NCBI RefSeq assembly: GCF_006440675.2
Contig: NZ_CP083951.1
Coordinates: 6,109,501-6,173,500, forward strand
Source: Mesorhizobium sp. B2-8-5
Lineage (GTDB): Bacteria > Pseudomonadota > Alphaproteobacteria > Rhizobiales > Rhizobiaceae
Length of the DNA: 64,000 bases
Reading direction: 5' to 3'
Shown here: piece after piece, positions 9,200 to 19,647 of the stretch
Numbering within the stretch: position 1 is the first letter of the stretch
Layout: each line of letters starts with the position of its first letter
Made by a program: the position numbers and the translations under genes
Notes under the pieces: generated by a model
Told to the model about the DNA's origin: nothing
The model's database searches: none
Seen by the model: only the letters and a program-made list of their open reading frames with translations

Positions 9200-10502
9200 G
9201 GCCCAATCCGCCAAGCAGCCGCCCGAGCCGACCTTTCCTGCGCTCAAGCCTGAGATCCGCGATGAAGGACTTGTGGTCTTCGAACGGCACTTCGTAGAGG
9301 CCGCAAGTCTGGCAGGCCTCTTTCTTGCCGCACGCCGGAATCCAGCACCTGATGTCGTGCGTCCAGGCCAGCGCGATCCTCTCCAGATGAAGATTGGATG
9401 AGCTCTTCAGCAGGATCAGTTCTCCGGGGACGGCGGTCTGCTTGATGTGATCGGAGACTTCCTTCGGGGTGCGAAGCTCCACGAAACGGCCGCTGTCGCG
9501 GTCGGCCTGGCTGGCGCGTGAGCGGTGGGCATTGTCGCCGGTATAGATGACCTCGTCGGCGACGTCGCGCGCGATACCGTAAGCAGTGCCATACTTTCTC
9601 GACGAACCGGTGTAGTCGGAAATCTGTCCGACGACGATCCGTTTACGAACGGCCGTCGCTTTGGCCATCATCTCGAACGCAATGTTCAGCGAATGCCAGG
9701 GCGCTTTGGCAGTATCGACGATGAACTGTGGACCCCGATCGGTCACCAGCACCGTGCAGCGGTTGGCCAGAGGTTCGAAGGATGCGGTCCTTGCGGCGAT
9801 TTTCTCCGGTGGAGCACCAAGTTCCAGCGCCGTGACGACGGCGGCGGCTGCCGGCAGCCAGAAGTGCTCGCCGGGGAATGGTGTCTGCATGTGTATGTCG
9901 CCACCGTGCCATCGAAGCGAAAATCCGAGCAGGTCCGGATAGGCGGCATGGATGTCTGTTACACGATAGTCCGCGGCCTCGGACTGACCGAAAGTCGCGA
10001 CGCGGCACCTTGCGCCCGAAGCCATGTCAAGCACATGCGGGTCGTCGGCGTTCAAGATCGCGAGTCCGCCGGGCTCCAACGCATCGACCAGCGCCCGTTT
10101 TTCCCGCGCAACAGCTTCCAGCGTCCTGAACTTGCCGACATGCTCCAGCCGGATCATCGTCACGAGCGCGACGTCCGGCTTCAGCATTTGCGCCATGCCT
10201 CGGATCGAACCGGGCTCATACGCGCCGGCTTCGAAGACGACGTAGTCGACTTCGCCCGCGCGTTTCATGCGCTTGTAGAGCGTGCGGACCAGTGCGTTGA
10301 GCGTGTTGGCCAGAACTTGCGTATGGACCGTGCCGTGACCGGCCAGGATATGCCCAAGCAAACTGGTTGCCGTCGATTTGCCGGAACTGCCGGTTATCCC
10401 GATGAAGACAGCCTTGCTTTGGGCACGCGCACGGTTTGCCCGATAGCGACGCAATCGCCAGCCCAGATCTTTGCGAATTTCACGCAGCCTGACCTTAACC
10501 AC
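9183..10502 (-). CDS. Mur ligase family protein (MurF-like) with cysteine-rich tail
   Basis: A 439-residue ATP-dependent ligase-fold protein. The P-loop is GITGSSGKST at residues 35-44. The central-domain signature is FEAGAYEPGSI, then TMIRLEHVGKF and ILNADDPHV, as in MurF/CapB relatives. It lacks the N-terminal UDP-substrate domain of true MurF, so the substrate is probably not the usual UDP-muramyl tripeptide. The C-terminus adds a cluster Cys386, Cys391, Cys397, Cys400 (CWIPACGKKEACQTCG) that looks like a small metal-binding knuckle, then a basic tail. No other cell-wall ligase gene is adjacent. It is convergent with the SH3 gene. Confidence 0.85.
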   Translation of the reverse strand: MVKVRLREIRKDLGWRLRRYRANRARAQSKAVFIGITGSSGKSTATSLLGHILAGHGTVHTQVLANTLNALVRTLYKRMKRAGEVDYVVFEAGAYEPGSIRGMAQMLKPDVALVTMIRLEHVGKFRTLEAVAREKRALVDALEPGGLAILNADDPHVLDMASGARCRVATFGQSEAADYRVTDIHAAYPDLLGFSLRWHGGDIHMQTPFPGEHFWLPAAAAVVTALELGAPPEKIAARTASFEPLANRCTVLVTDRGPQFIVDTAKAPWHSLNIAFEMMAKATAVRKRIVVGQISDYTGSSRKYGTAYGIARDVADEVIYTGDNAHRSRASQADRDSGRFVELRTPKEVSDHIKQTAVPGELILLKSSSNLHLERIALAWTHDIRCWIPACGKKEACQTCGLYEVPFEDHKSFIADLRLERRKGRLGRLLGGLGLMRRS

Positions 10503-10607
10503 GCGCCAATTCCCCTACCCCGATCCGTTATCGTTTTGACGGACCATGAAGTCAAATGGGACTCGGCTTGACCGCGCATAAAGCTGGCATGCGCCACCTG
10601 AAGCGGC

Positions 10608-11354
10608 TCAGATGCAGCGGCCGCCGTCGACCTCCAGCGCCACGCCGGTGATGAAGGCGGCTTCATCCGAGGCGAGCCACAGCGCCGCGTTGGCGATATC
10701 GAGCGGCGTCGAAAGCCGGCCGAGCGGGATCGAGGCGCGGAATTTCTCGCGGATCTCCGGCGTGTCGGCGCCCATGAACTTCTCCAGCATGCCGGTCTCG
10801 CCGGCGACCGGGCAGAGGCAGTTGACGCGGATGTTCTTCGGCGCCAGTTCGACCGCCATCGACTTGGTGGCGGTGATCGCCCAGCCCTTGGAGGCGTTGT
10901 ACCAGGTCAGGCCTGGCCTCGGCCGAAGCCCGGCCGTCGAGGCCGTGGTCAGGATGACGCCGCCTCCCTGCCGGTCCATGATCGGCACGACGGCAAGTGC
11001 CGCGTGATAGATCGCCTTCATGTTGACCGCGGTGATCAGGTCGAAGGTTTCCTCATCGACGCGAAGCATGTCGCCGTTGCGATGGGTGAAGCCCGCATTG
11101 TTGACCATGATGTCGATGCGGCCGAAAGCGCTCTTGGCGGCATAGATCATCTCGTCGAATTCGGAGCGCAGGGAAACGTCGGTCTGAGTCCAGATCGCGC
11201 TCTCGCCGATCTCTTCGGCCACCCGCTCGGCGCCCCTGGCGTTGAGGTCGGCGACGACCACGCGCGCGCCCTCTTCGGCGAAGCGCTTGGCCATGCCTTC
11301 GCCGAAGCCCGACGCGGCACCGGTGATGACGGCGACCTTGTTTTCCAGACGCAT
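10608..11354 (-). CDS. SDR family oxidoreductase (FabG-like)
   Basis: A 248-residue short-chain dehydrogenase/reductase. It has the NAD(P)-binding motif TGAASGFGEG near the N-terminus, NNAGFTHRNGD, and the catalytic pair in TWYNASKGW (Tyr, Lys). The C-terminus ITGVALEVDGGRCI is typical of the classical SDR family. The substrate is not deducible. The start was taken at MRLENK (ATG 11354, preceded by GGGAAAAGC); an upstream ATG at 11369 is possible. Confidence 0.93.
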   Translation of the reverse strand: MRLENKVAVITGAASGFGEGMAKRFAEEGARVVVADLNARGAERVAEEIGESAIWTQTDVSLRSEFDEMIYAAKSAFGRIDIMVNNAGFTHRNGDMLRVDEETFDLITAVNMKAIYHAALAVVPIMDRQGGGVILTTASTAGLRPRPGLTWYNASKGWAITATKSMAVELAPKNIRVNCLCPVAGETGMLEKFMGADTPEIREKFRASIPLGRLSTPLDIANAALWLASDEAAFITGVALEVDGGRCI

Positions 11355-11660
11355 GCTTTTCCCGCTCATTGGATTCCGCAGCTTGACGTGACTTTTCCAC
11401 CTGCCGCCCGGCCCACCGCGAGCCAGGCTACATCTCCCTTAGCTTTCGTCACATTCGCGTTCTATGCTGCAGCCGCGAACGCTTCCGGAAGCCATGGCTT
11501 GCCCGACGGGCCTGCCGGTGGCGTGAGTGTCGGGAAACATGTGGGCCGATGCAAGTGCAAGCGATTGGTCCTCGCATGTGACACCATGGCACTGGAAAAT
11601 TTAAATCGATTAGAATATACCAACAACGCTGCCGGCGCCCGGCATCAAATCGGACTGACC
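11355..11660. other. Intergenic region, divergent promoters of SDR and zwf
   Basis: About 300 bp with no supportable gene. An open frame runs through it into zwf from far upstream, but lacks coding character. An AT-rich stretch (AAAATTTAAATCGATTAGAA, 11596-11615) lies 45 bases before the zwf ATG and is the likeliest promoter area. Confidence 0.5.
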
Positions 11661-13130
11661 ATGACCAGCCAGATCATCCCTGTCGATCCCTTCGACTTCA
11701 TCATCTTCGGCGGCACCGGCGACCTGTCGGAACGCAAGCTCCTGCCATCGCTCTACTATCGCCAGTGCGGCCATCAGTTCTCCGAGCCGACGCGCATCAT
11801 CGGCACCTCGCGCGCCAAAATGACCGATGCTGAATTCCAAGCCTTCGCCAAGAAGGCGATATCGCAGCATGTGAAGCCGTCCGATATTGACGCCAAGGAG
11901 TTGGAGAGCTTCTTGGCCAGGCTTTCCTATGTCTCGGCGGACGCGACGACCGGCACCGGCTTCGACAAACTAAAGAAGGCAATCGGCGACAGCGATCGCA
12001 TCCGCGCCTTCTACCTCGCCGTGGCGCCGGCGCTGTTCGGCGACATTTCGCACCAGCTCAAGGAGCACAAGCTGATCACGCCGAGCTCGCGCATCGTGCT
12101 GGAGAAGCCGATCGGCCGCGACCTCACCTCGGCGCGGGCGCTCAATGATGCGGTCGGTGACGATTTCCACGAAAGCCAGATCTTCCGCATCGATCACTAT
12201 CTCGGCAAGGAAACGGTCCAGAACCTGATGGCGCTGCGCTTTGCCAATGCGCTTTACGAGCCGTTATGGAACTCGGCCCAGATCGACCATGTCCAGATCA
12301 CGGTCGCCGAAACAGTGGGGCTCGAGGATCGCGTCACCTACTACGACAAGGCAGGTGCGCTGCGCGACATGGTGCAGAACCATATGCTTCAGTTGCTCTG
12401 CCTGGTCGCGATGGAGACGCCGTCGTCGATGGACGCCGACGCCGTCCGCGACGAGAAGCTGAAGGTGCTGAGGGCGCTGAAGCGCATCAACGGCAATGAG
12501 GCGCCCAAGCACACGGTGCGCGGCCAGTATCGCGCCGGCGCCTCGGCGGGCGGTCCGGTCAAGGGCTACGTCGAGGAGCTCGGCAAGGACAGCAACACCG
12601 AGACCTTCGTCGCCATCAAGGCCGAGATCGGCAACTGGCGCTGGGCCGGGGTTCCGTTCTACCTGAGGACTGGCAAGCGGCTCGCCACCCGCGTCTCGGA
12701 AATCGTCATTGAGTTCAAGCCGATCCCCTATTCGATCTTCGGCGAGAGCGCCGGGCCGATCTTCGCCAACCAACTGGTGATCCGGCTGCAGCCGGACGAA
12801 GGCGTCAAGCAGTACATCATGATCAAGGACCCGGGACCGGGCGGCATGCGGCTGCGCCAAATCTCGCTCGACATGAGCTTCGCGCAGTCCTTTCAGGGAC
12901 GCGCGCCGGACGCGTATGAGCGACTGATCATGGATGTGGTGCGCGGCAACCAGACCCTGTTCATGCGCCGCGACGAGGTCGAAGCGGCCTGGAAGTGGAT
13001 CGACCCGATCCAGAACGCCTGGGAAAGCGCCAGGCAGGAAGCTCAGGGCTACACGGCCGGAACCTGGGGGCCGTCGGCCTCGATTGCCTTGATCGAACGT
13101 GACGGACGGACATGGCACGAGAGCAATTGA
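11661..13130 (+). CDS. zwf: Glucose-6-phosphate 1-dehydrogenase
   Basis: Oxidises glucose 6-phosphate to 6-phosphogluconolactone, feeding the Entner-Doudoroff and pentose phosphate pathways. The 489-residue protein has the coenzyme fingerprint FGGTGDLSERKL at residues 16-27 and the active-site signature RIDHYLGKE at 176-184. Length is standard. The start was placed at ATG 11661 (MTSQIIPVDPFDF) because homologues begin just before the fingerprint; the frame is open much further upstream but reads through intergenic DNA. Its last 19 bases overlap pgl, so the two are translationally coupled. Confidence 0.97.
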   Translation: MTSQIIPVDPFDFIIFGGTGDLSERKLLPSLYYRQCGHQFSEPTRIIGTSRAKMTDAEFQAFAKKAISQHVKPSDIDAKELESFLARLSYVSADATTGTGFDKLKKAIGDSDRIRAFYLAVAPALFGDISHQLKEHKLITPSSRIVLEKPIGRDLTSARALNDAVGDDFHESQIFRIDHYLGKETVQNLMALRFANALYEPLWNSAQIDHVQITVAETVGLEDRVTYYDKAGALRDMVQNHMLQLLCLVAMETPSSMDADAVRDEKLKVLRALKRINGNEAPKHTVRGQYRAGASAGGPVKGYVEELGKDSNTETFVAIKAEIGNWRWAGVPFYLRTGKRLATRVSEIVIEFKPIPYSIFGESAGPIFANQLVIRLQPDEGVKQYIMIKDPGPGGMRLRQISLDMSFAQSFQGRAPDAYERLIMDVVRGNQTLFMRRDEVEAAWKWIDPIQNAWESARQEAQGYTAGTWGPSASIALIERDGRTWHESN

Positions 13131-13828
13131 GCGAAGTCCGTTACAGCTGGAACGGCTTTGCCGATCGCCAGGACCTGGCGACGGCGCTTGCGGGGCAGAT
13201 TGCCGACCGGCTGAGCGGCGCCATCTCGGAACGCGGCACCGCGCTGCTCGCGGTGTCCGGCGGCACCACGCCGGCGAAGCTCTTCGCCGCGCTGTCGACC
13301 GCGCCGATCGCCTGGGACAAGGTCATCGTGACGCTGGTCGACGAGCGCTTCGTGCCGCCGTCCTCGCCGCGCTCGAATGCCGGGCTGGTGGCGGCGAACC
13401 TGCTCCAGAACAAGGCGGCCGCAGCACGCTTCGTGCCGCTCTACCATGAGGCGGCAAGCATCGAGGACGCAGCCGCGGCGGACAGCGAAGCACTGCAGGC
13501 GCTGCCCTGGCCGCTCGACGTGGTGGTCCTCGGCATGGGCGGCGACGGCCATACCGCCTCGTTCTTTCCCGATGCCGGCAACCTCGAGGAATTGCTCGAC
13601 CCTGCCTCGCGGCGGATCGTGCTGCCGGTGCACGCGGCGAGCGGCGGCGAGCCGCGGCTGACGCTGTCGATGGCGCGCATCGTCGCCGCCGGCTTCGTCG
13701 CGCTCCATATCGAAGGCGGGGACAAGCGCGCCGCGTTCAACGGCGCGATGGGTCCTGGCGCCGAGAAGCCCATCCGCAGAGTGCTCGAGGCGGCGCCGAG
13801 ACCAATAGAGGTGTTCTGGGCACCCTGA
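13112..13828 (+). CDS. pgl: 6-phosphogluconolactonase
   Basis: Hydrolyses 6-phosphogluconolactone, the step after zwf. The 238-residue protein has the family motifs LLAVSGGTTPAKLF, TLVDERFVPPSSPRSNAG and VVLGMGGDGHTASFFP. It starts inside the end of zwf (19-base overlap) and is followed by edd, the usual rhizobial zwf-pgl-edd order. Confidence 0.96.
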   Translation: MAREQLSEVRYSWNGFADRQDLATALAGQIADRLSGAISERGTALLAVSGGTTPAKLFAALSTAPIAWDKVIVTLVDERFVPPSSPRSNAGLVAANLLQNKAAAARFVPLYHEAASIEDAAAADSEALQALPWPLDVVVLGMGGDGHTASFFPDAGNLEELLDPASRRIVLPVHAASGGEPRLTLSMARIVAAGFVALHIEGGDKRAAFNGAMGPGAEKPIRRVLEAAPRPIEVFWAP

Positions 13829-13887
13829 TTGCAACATGACGGCCCGACGGCGCTGGGAGGACGTTGCCGGGCTCGAAAGGACGGACC

Positions 13888-15711
<1,824 letters not shown>

Positions 15712-15730
15712 TCTTCTCGACTTCAATAAA

Positions 15731-15755
15731 AAAGGGCGGCTTGAGGCCGCCCTTT
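15731..15755. terminator. Bidirectional intrinsic terminator between edd and the vWA gene
   Basis: Arms AAAGGGCGGC (15731-15740) and GCCGCCCTTT (15746-15755) with a five-base loop, preceded by an A-run and followed by a T-rich stretch. It can serve both convergent genes. Confidence 0.88.
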
Positions 15756-15775
15756 GTTTGTCCTGATCGCAGTGC

Positions 15776-17422
15776 CTACTGGACGGTGAGTTCGTTGCGC
15801 TCGCCGGCCTTGATGGTGAAAGGCGTCTCCTTGTCGGCCTTGTCGGTGGTGAAGTTGGTCACCAGCACGTAGTCGCCCGCGGCAAGCGTGGTCTGCATCT
15901 TCTCGCCGTAGGCGTAGGTCGCCTGCTTGCGCTCGCCCTGGATGTTCTTCTTGGCCTCGAAGATCTTGAAGCCGTCCGCGCCGGGCGCGTCGACTGCCAC
16001 GACACCGGCATTCAGCGTCACGTTGACATCGGTCATCTGTCCGACCGTCACGCTGAAAGGCTGCTCGGTGGACACGGCCTGCACGTCGACGCCCATCACG
16101 TAGTCGCCGGGCGGCAGGTCGAACTGGCTGTCGGGACCATAGGCGTAGGTCACCTGATCGCGGGTGCCGTCGAGCTTCTTGGCCGCCTTGTAGACCTTCC
16201 AGGACACGTCCGCCCCGGCCTTTTCGCCGCCCTGAGTGTAGAAGGCGTTGGCCTTGGCCTTGCCGACGCCGACGATCATGTCCTTCTCGATCGTCTGCCC
16301 GGCCGCGAGCCGAATGGTTTCGGTGATCGTGCCGCTGCCGATCGTCACCGTGACCTTCTCCTCGCCGGCCGGGAGGATGACCTTGGTATCGCCGTATGTC
16401 GTCGTGTGGTCGCCCGGATAGGCGAATTCCAGTATAGCGCCGCCGGCGATGTCTGCCCCCGGGCTCGGCCGCGGATGAAGGATCAGCTTGCCGGCATTCA
16501 AGATGAAGAGCGGCTGGTAGGCCTGGCCTGCCTCGATCTTGATCTTCTGCTCCGCCTTGGCCTGTCCATCGGTCGCGACCACGACATAATCGCCCGGCTC
16601 CAGATTGCCCTTGTAGGCGCCGTATTCGGTGGTGACGGATTCGCCGCGCGTGCCGTCGGGCTTGGCCTTGTAGACCTCCCAGACGTTGCCGTCGGTGATC
16701 GGATCATCGCCCTCGGCGAGCACTACGCTCGGCATGAAATTGAACTCCGGCTTTGCCGGCTCAGGCGCCGGGGCCGGAGCCGGTTCAGGCGTGGGAGCCG
16801 GAGCCGCGACGGTCTCGACGAGAGCTTCCTGCAGCGCTTTCTCGTCGGAGGCCTGGATGTATTTGCCGCCGGTGTTTTCGGCGAGGCAGGCGATCTGCTT
16901 GCCCTCGTCGGCGGTCAGGCCGAAGCCGACGACATCGGCGGTGAAGTCGACGCCGCTTTCCTTCAGCTCCTTGCCGAGCGCGCAAGGATCGCCGCCGCAG
17001 GTCTCCAAACCGTCGGTGATCAGCACCACCGTCGCCTTGTCCTCGGTGTATTTCAAAGCCTCGGCGGCCTGCTTGACAGCGGCCGTGAGCGGCGTCTTGC
17101 CGAGGAATTTCATACTGTCGGCCGCCGACGAGATGGCGCTGGCGGAACCGGCTTGCGGCGGCACGATCAGCTCGATGTCGTCGCAGCTGCCTTTGGTGCG
17201 ATGGCCATAGGCCATGAAGCCTATCTCGTCGTCGGCCGGAACCGACTGCAGCACCGTTCGCAGCGATTCACGCGCGATCTCCAGCTTCGGCTTGCCGTCG
17301 ATCTGGGCCCACATCGAGCCTGATGCATCGAGGATGATGATGACCTTGTTGGCGGCAAAGCCGAAACTGGTCATCGACAAAAGCAGGAGCGCCGCAGCGA
17401 CGCTCCGTATCAGTCCCGCCAT
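15776..17422 (-). CDS. Secreted von Willebrand factor A domain protein with three C-terminal modules
   Basis: A 548-residue exported protein. The signal peptide covers residues 1-24 (AALLLLSMTSFGFAA). A VWA domain follows with the metal-site motif DASGS at 32-36 and TDGLETCGGDPC. An Ala/Pro/Glu-rich linker lies near 211-230. Three related modules of about 55-60 residues then begin near residues 247, 406 and 484, each reading WxVYKA or FKIFEA, then GTR/GER, YAYG, and PGDYV or AGDYV. The start is set by AGGAG just before ATG 17422; an upstream in-frame start at 17488 would bury the signal peptide. Probably periplasmic or envelope-bound; ligand unknown. Confidence 0.87.
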   Translation of the reverse strand: MAGLIRSVAAALLLLSMTSFGFAANKVIIILDASGSMWAQIDGKPKLEIARESLRTVLQSVPADDEIGFMAYGHRTKGSCDDIELIVPPQAGSASAISSAADSMKFLGKTPLTAAVKQAAEALKYTEDKATVVLITDGLETCGGDPCALGKELKESGVDFTADVVGFGLTADEGKQIACLAENTGGKYIQASDEKALQEALVETVAAPAPTPEPAPAPAPEPAKPEFNFMPSVVLAEGDDPITDGNVWEVYKAKPDGTRGESVTTEYGAYKGNLEPGDYVVVATDGQAKAEQKIKIEAGQAYQPLFILNAGKLILHPRPSPGADIAGGAILEFAYPGDHTTTYGDTKVILPAGEEKVTVTIGSGTITETIRLAAGQTIEKDMIVGVGKAKANAFYTQGGEKAGADVSWKVYKAAKKLDGTRDQVTYAYGPDSQFDLPPGDYVMGVDVQAVSTEQPFSVTVGQMTDVNVTLNAGVVAVDAPGADGFKIFEAKKNIQGERKQATYAYGEKMQTTLAAGDYVLVTNFTTDKADKETPFTIKAGERNELTVQ

Positions 17423-17510
17423 GAATGTCTCCTGAGAGTAGCCCTCGCCTGCGTTGCGAAAGCTATTTGACGCGGCATTCGGAGACAAGTCCGATGGCCG
17501 GCGAAGTCAC

Positions 17511-18509
17511 TCAATAAGTGGTGCGCCGCTCTTCCGATGGCGGACGGCCGAACTGCAGCCGGTAGCTCTGCGCGAAATAGGAATGCGAGGTGAAGCCGGT
17601 GGCGATCGCCACGTCGAGGATCGGCATGTTGGTCTGGCGCAGCAATTCGCGCGCGCGTTCGAGCCGCAGCCGCATATAGTAGCGGCCAGGCGTCACGCTC
17701 AAATGGCGCAGGAACAGGCGCTCGACCTGGCGCACCGACAGCCCCGCCGACTTGGCAAGCTGCACCGCCGACAGCGGCTCGTCGAGATGGTCGGCCATCA
17801 ATTCGACGATGCGCCTGAGCTTTTCCGACTTTCCGGTGAGGTCGCGCTCCGGTCCGACGCGCTGGCGGTCGCCGGCCGAGCGGATGCGCTCGTGCTGGAA
17901 CTGGTTGGCGACGCCGTTGGCGAGGTTGGAGCCGAAATCGCCGCGCACGATCTCCAGCATCAGGTCGATCGAGGTGGTGCCGCCGGCGCAGGTGTAGCGC
18001 TTGCGGTCGATCTCGAAGACATTGCCGGTGCAGTTGATGTCGGGGAAGCGCTCCATGAAGCCGGCGCGGTTCTCCCAATGGATCGTGCAGCGATAGCCAT
18101 CGAGCTGTCCGGCCTCGGCCAAGAGATAGGAGCCGACCGAAAGCGCGCCCAGCGCGTTGCCGCGCCGGCCCCAGCTGCGCAGCGCCGCCAGCACCTTGCT
18201 CTTGCCGGGGAATTCGGTGGTGAGCCCGACCGAGACGAACAGGATGTCGACCGGCGGCATGTCGGCGACCGAATAGTCGATCTTCAGCGGCAGGCCGTTC
18301 GAGGCCATCACCGCGTCGCCATCGGCCGAAATCGTCGTCCAGCCATAGAAATCGCGGCCGAGCAGGCGGTTCGCCGAACGGAAGCAGTCGATAGCCGCCG
18401 CCAGCGAGAACATCGAGAATTTATCGACCAGCAGAAAACCGAACTGACGGCCGCCCTGAACGGGATCGTTCGTGATCGGCCGTTCAACGGGAGCAATCAG
18501 GTTCGGCAA
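17511..18509 (-). CDS. GlxA-type transcriptional regulator (DJ-1/PfpI plus AraC HTH)
   Basis: A 332-residue regulator. Residues about 20-190 form a class I glutamine amidotransferase-like (DJ-1/PfpI) domain (FGFLLVDKFSMFSL, GALSVGSYLLAEAGQLDG). Residues 225-325 hold two AraC helix-turn-helix motifs (LSAVQLAKSAGLSVRQVERL and ILDVAIATGFTSHSYFAQSY). Relatives such as GbdR and CdhR control quaternary-amine catabolism; the effector here is unknown. The next gene downstream is the vWA gene in the same direction, 88 bp on. Confidence 0.9.
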   Translation of the reverse strand: MPNLIAPVERPITNDPVQGGRQFGFLLVDKFSMFSLAAAIDCFRSANRLLGRDFYGWTTISADGDAVMASNGLPLKIDYSVADMPPVDILFVSVGLTTEFPGKSKVLAALRSWGRRGNALGALSVGSYLLAEAGQLDGYRCTIHWENRAGFMERFPDINCTGNVFEIDRKRYTCAGGTTSIDLMLEIVRGDFGSNLANGVANQFQHERIRSAGDRQRVGPERDLTGKSEKLRRIVELMADHLDEPLSAVQLAKSAGLSVRQVERLFLRHLSVTPGRYYMRLRLERARELLRQTNMPILDVAIATGFTSHSYFAQSYRLQFGRPPSEERRTTY

Positions 18510-18528
18510 TGCAAAGGCTTTCTCAAAA

Positions 18529-19428
18529 TCAGAAGGACGGCCGCTTCAGCCCGGCCGCGAGGTAGGCGGAAGCTACAGTGTTCGCCATCAGCATGGCAAT
18601 GGTCATCGGCCCGACGCCACCGGGGACCGGGGTGATGGCGCCCGCGACCTTGGCCGCCTCGGCATAGGCGACGTCGCCGACCAGGCGGCTCTTGCCCTCG
18701 CCCTTTTCGGGCGCCGGGATGCGATTGATCCCGACGTCGATCACGGTGGCGCCGGGCTTCACCCAATCGCCCTTGACCATCTCCGGACGGCCGACGGCGG
18801 CGACCAGGATGTCGGCGGTGCGGGCCAGCGCCGGCAGGTCTTTGGTCCGGCTGTGGGCAATGGTGACCGTGCAGTTGGCGGCGAGCAGCAGATTGGCCAT
18901 CGGCTTGCCGACGATGTTGGAGCGGCCGACGACGACGGCGTTGAGACCGGACAGGTCCTTGCCGCGCACACGTTCGATCAGAAGCATCGAGCCTGCCGGC
19001 GTGCAGGGCACGAAGGCCGTCTCGAGCTCGCCGGTGCCGAGCTTGCCGACATTGATGAAGTGGAAGCCGTCGACATCCTTTTCCGGCGCAATCGTCTGGA
19101 TCACCTTGCCGGCGTCGATATGGCCGGGAAGCGGCAGCTGCACGAGGATGCCGTGGATCGACTTGTCGGCATTGAGGTCGCCGATGATCTTCAGCAATTG
19201 TTCCTCGGTGGAATCGGCCGGCAACGTATGCTGGAGCGAATGGAAGCCGCATTCCTTGGCGGTGCGCGATTTCGAAGCGACATAGACCTGGCTTGCCGGG
19301 TCTTCACCGACGATCACCACGGCAAGGCCGGGCTTGGTGACTCCCTTGGCCGACAGCTCCGCGGTCAGAGCCTTGACCTTCGAAACCACGTCCTCGGCAA
19401 CGCTCTTTCCATCAATCACTTCGGCCAT
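18529..19428 (-). CDS. folD: Bifunctional methylenetetrahydrofolate dehydrogenase / cyclohydrolase
   Basis: Interconverts 5,10-methylene-, methenyl- and 10-formyl-tetrahydrofolate. The 299-residue protein shows the FolD signatures [26 protein letters not shown] and [17 protein letters not shown] plus the NADP site [12 protein letters not shown]. The ATG at 19428 is preceded by GAGGGTTGGTG; the TTG two codons upstream is less likely. The 219 bp between this gene and the next leftward gene contain no clear ORF. Confidence 0.97.
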   Translation of the reverse strand: MAEVIDGKSVAEDVVSKVKALTAELSAKGVTKPGLAVVIVGEDPASQVYVASKSRTAKECGFHSLQHTLPADSTEEQLLKIIGDLNADKSIHGILVQLPLPGHIDAGKVIQTIAPEKDVDGFHFINVGKLGTGELETAFVPCTPAGSMLLIERVRGKDLSGLNAVVVGRSNIVGKPMANLLLAANCTVTIAHSRTKDLPALARTADILVAAVGRPEMVKGDWVKPGATVIDVGINRIPAPEKGEGKSRLVGDVAYAEAAKVAGAITPVPGGVGPMTIAMLMANTVASAYLAAGLKRPSF

Positions 19429-19647
19429 CACCAACCCTCAGCTTCGCTTCGAGGCCGCATCGATGCATGGCCCCATTTCCTCGATCGGCATTGTCGATCC
19501 ACCAAAGCGAGACGCTTGCGGCCGAAATGCAGCGCGGCATTTTCACCAAAATTCGACAAGGCAATCCCGTCAAAGCGTCGTCGGATGCCGTAAACCCGAA
19601 ACCGGCCGCTTTTATCGAACCACGAGTCGTTTAGAAACACGGGCGCC

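Noticed and set aside
11004..11660. N-terminal extension of zwf
   Set aside because: The frame lies antisense to the SDR gene for much of its length; the conserved Zwf N-terminus begins at 11661.
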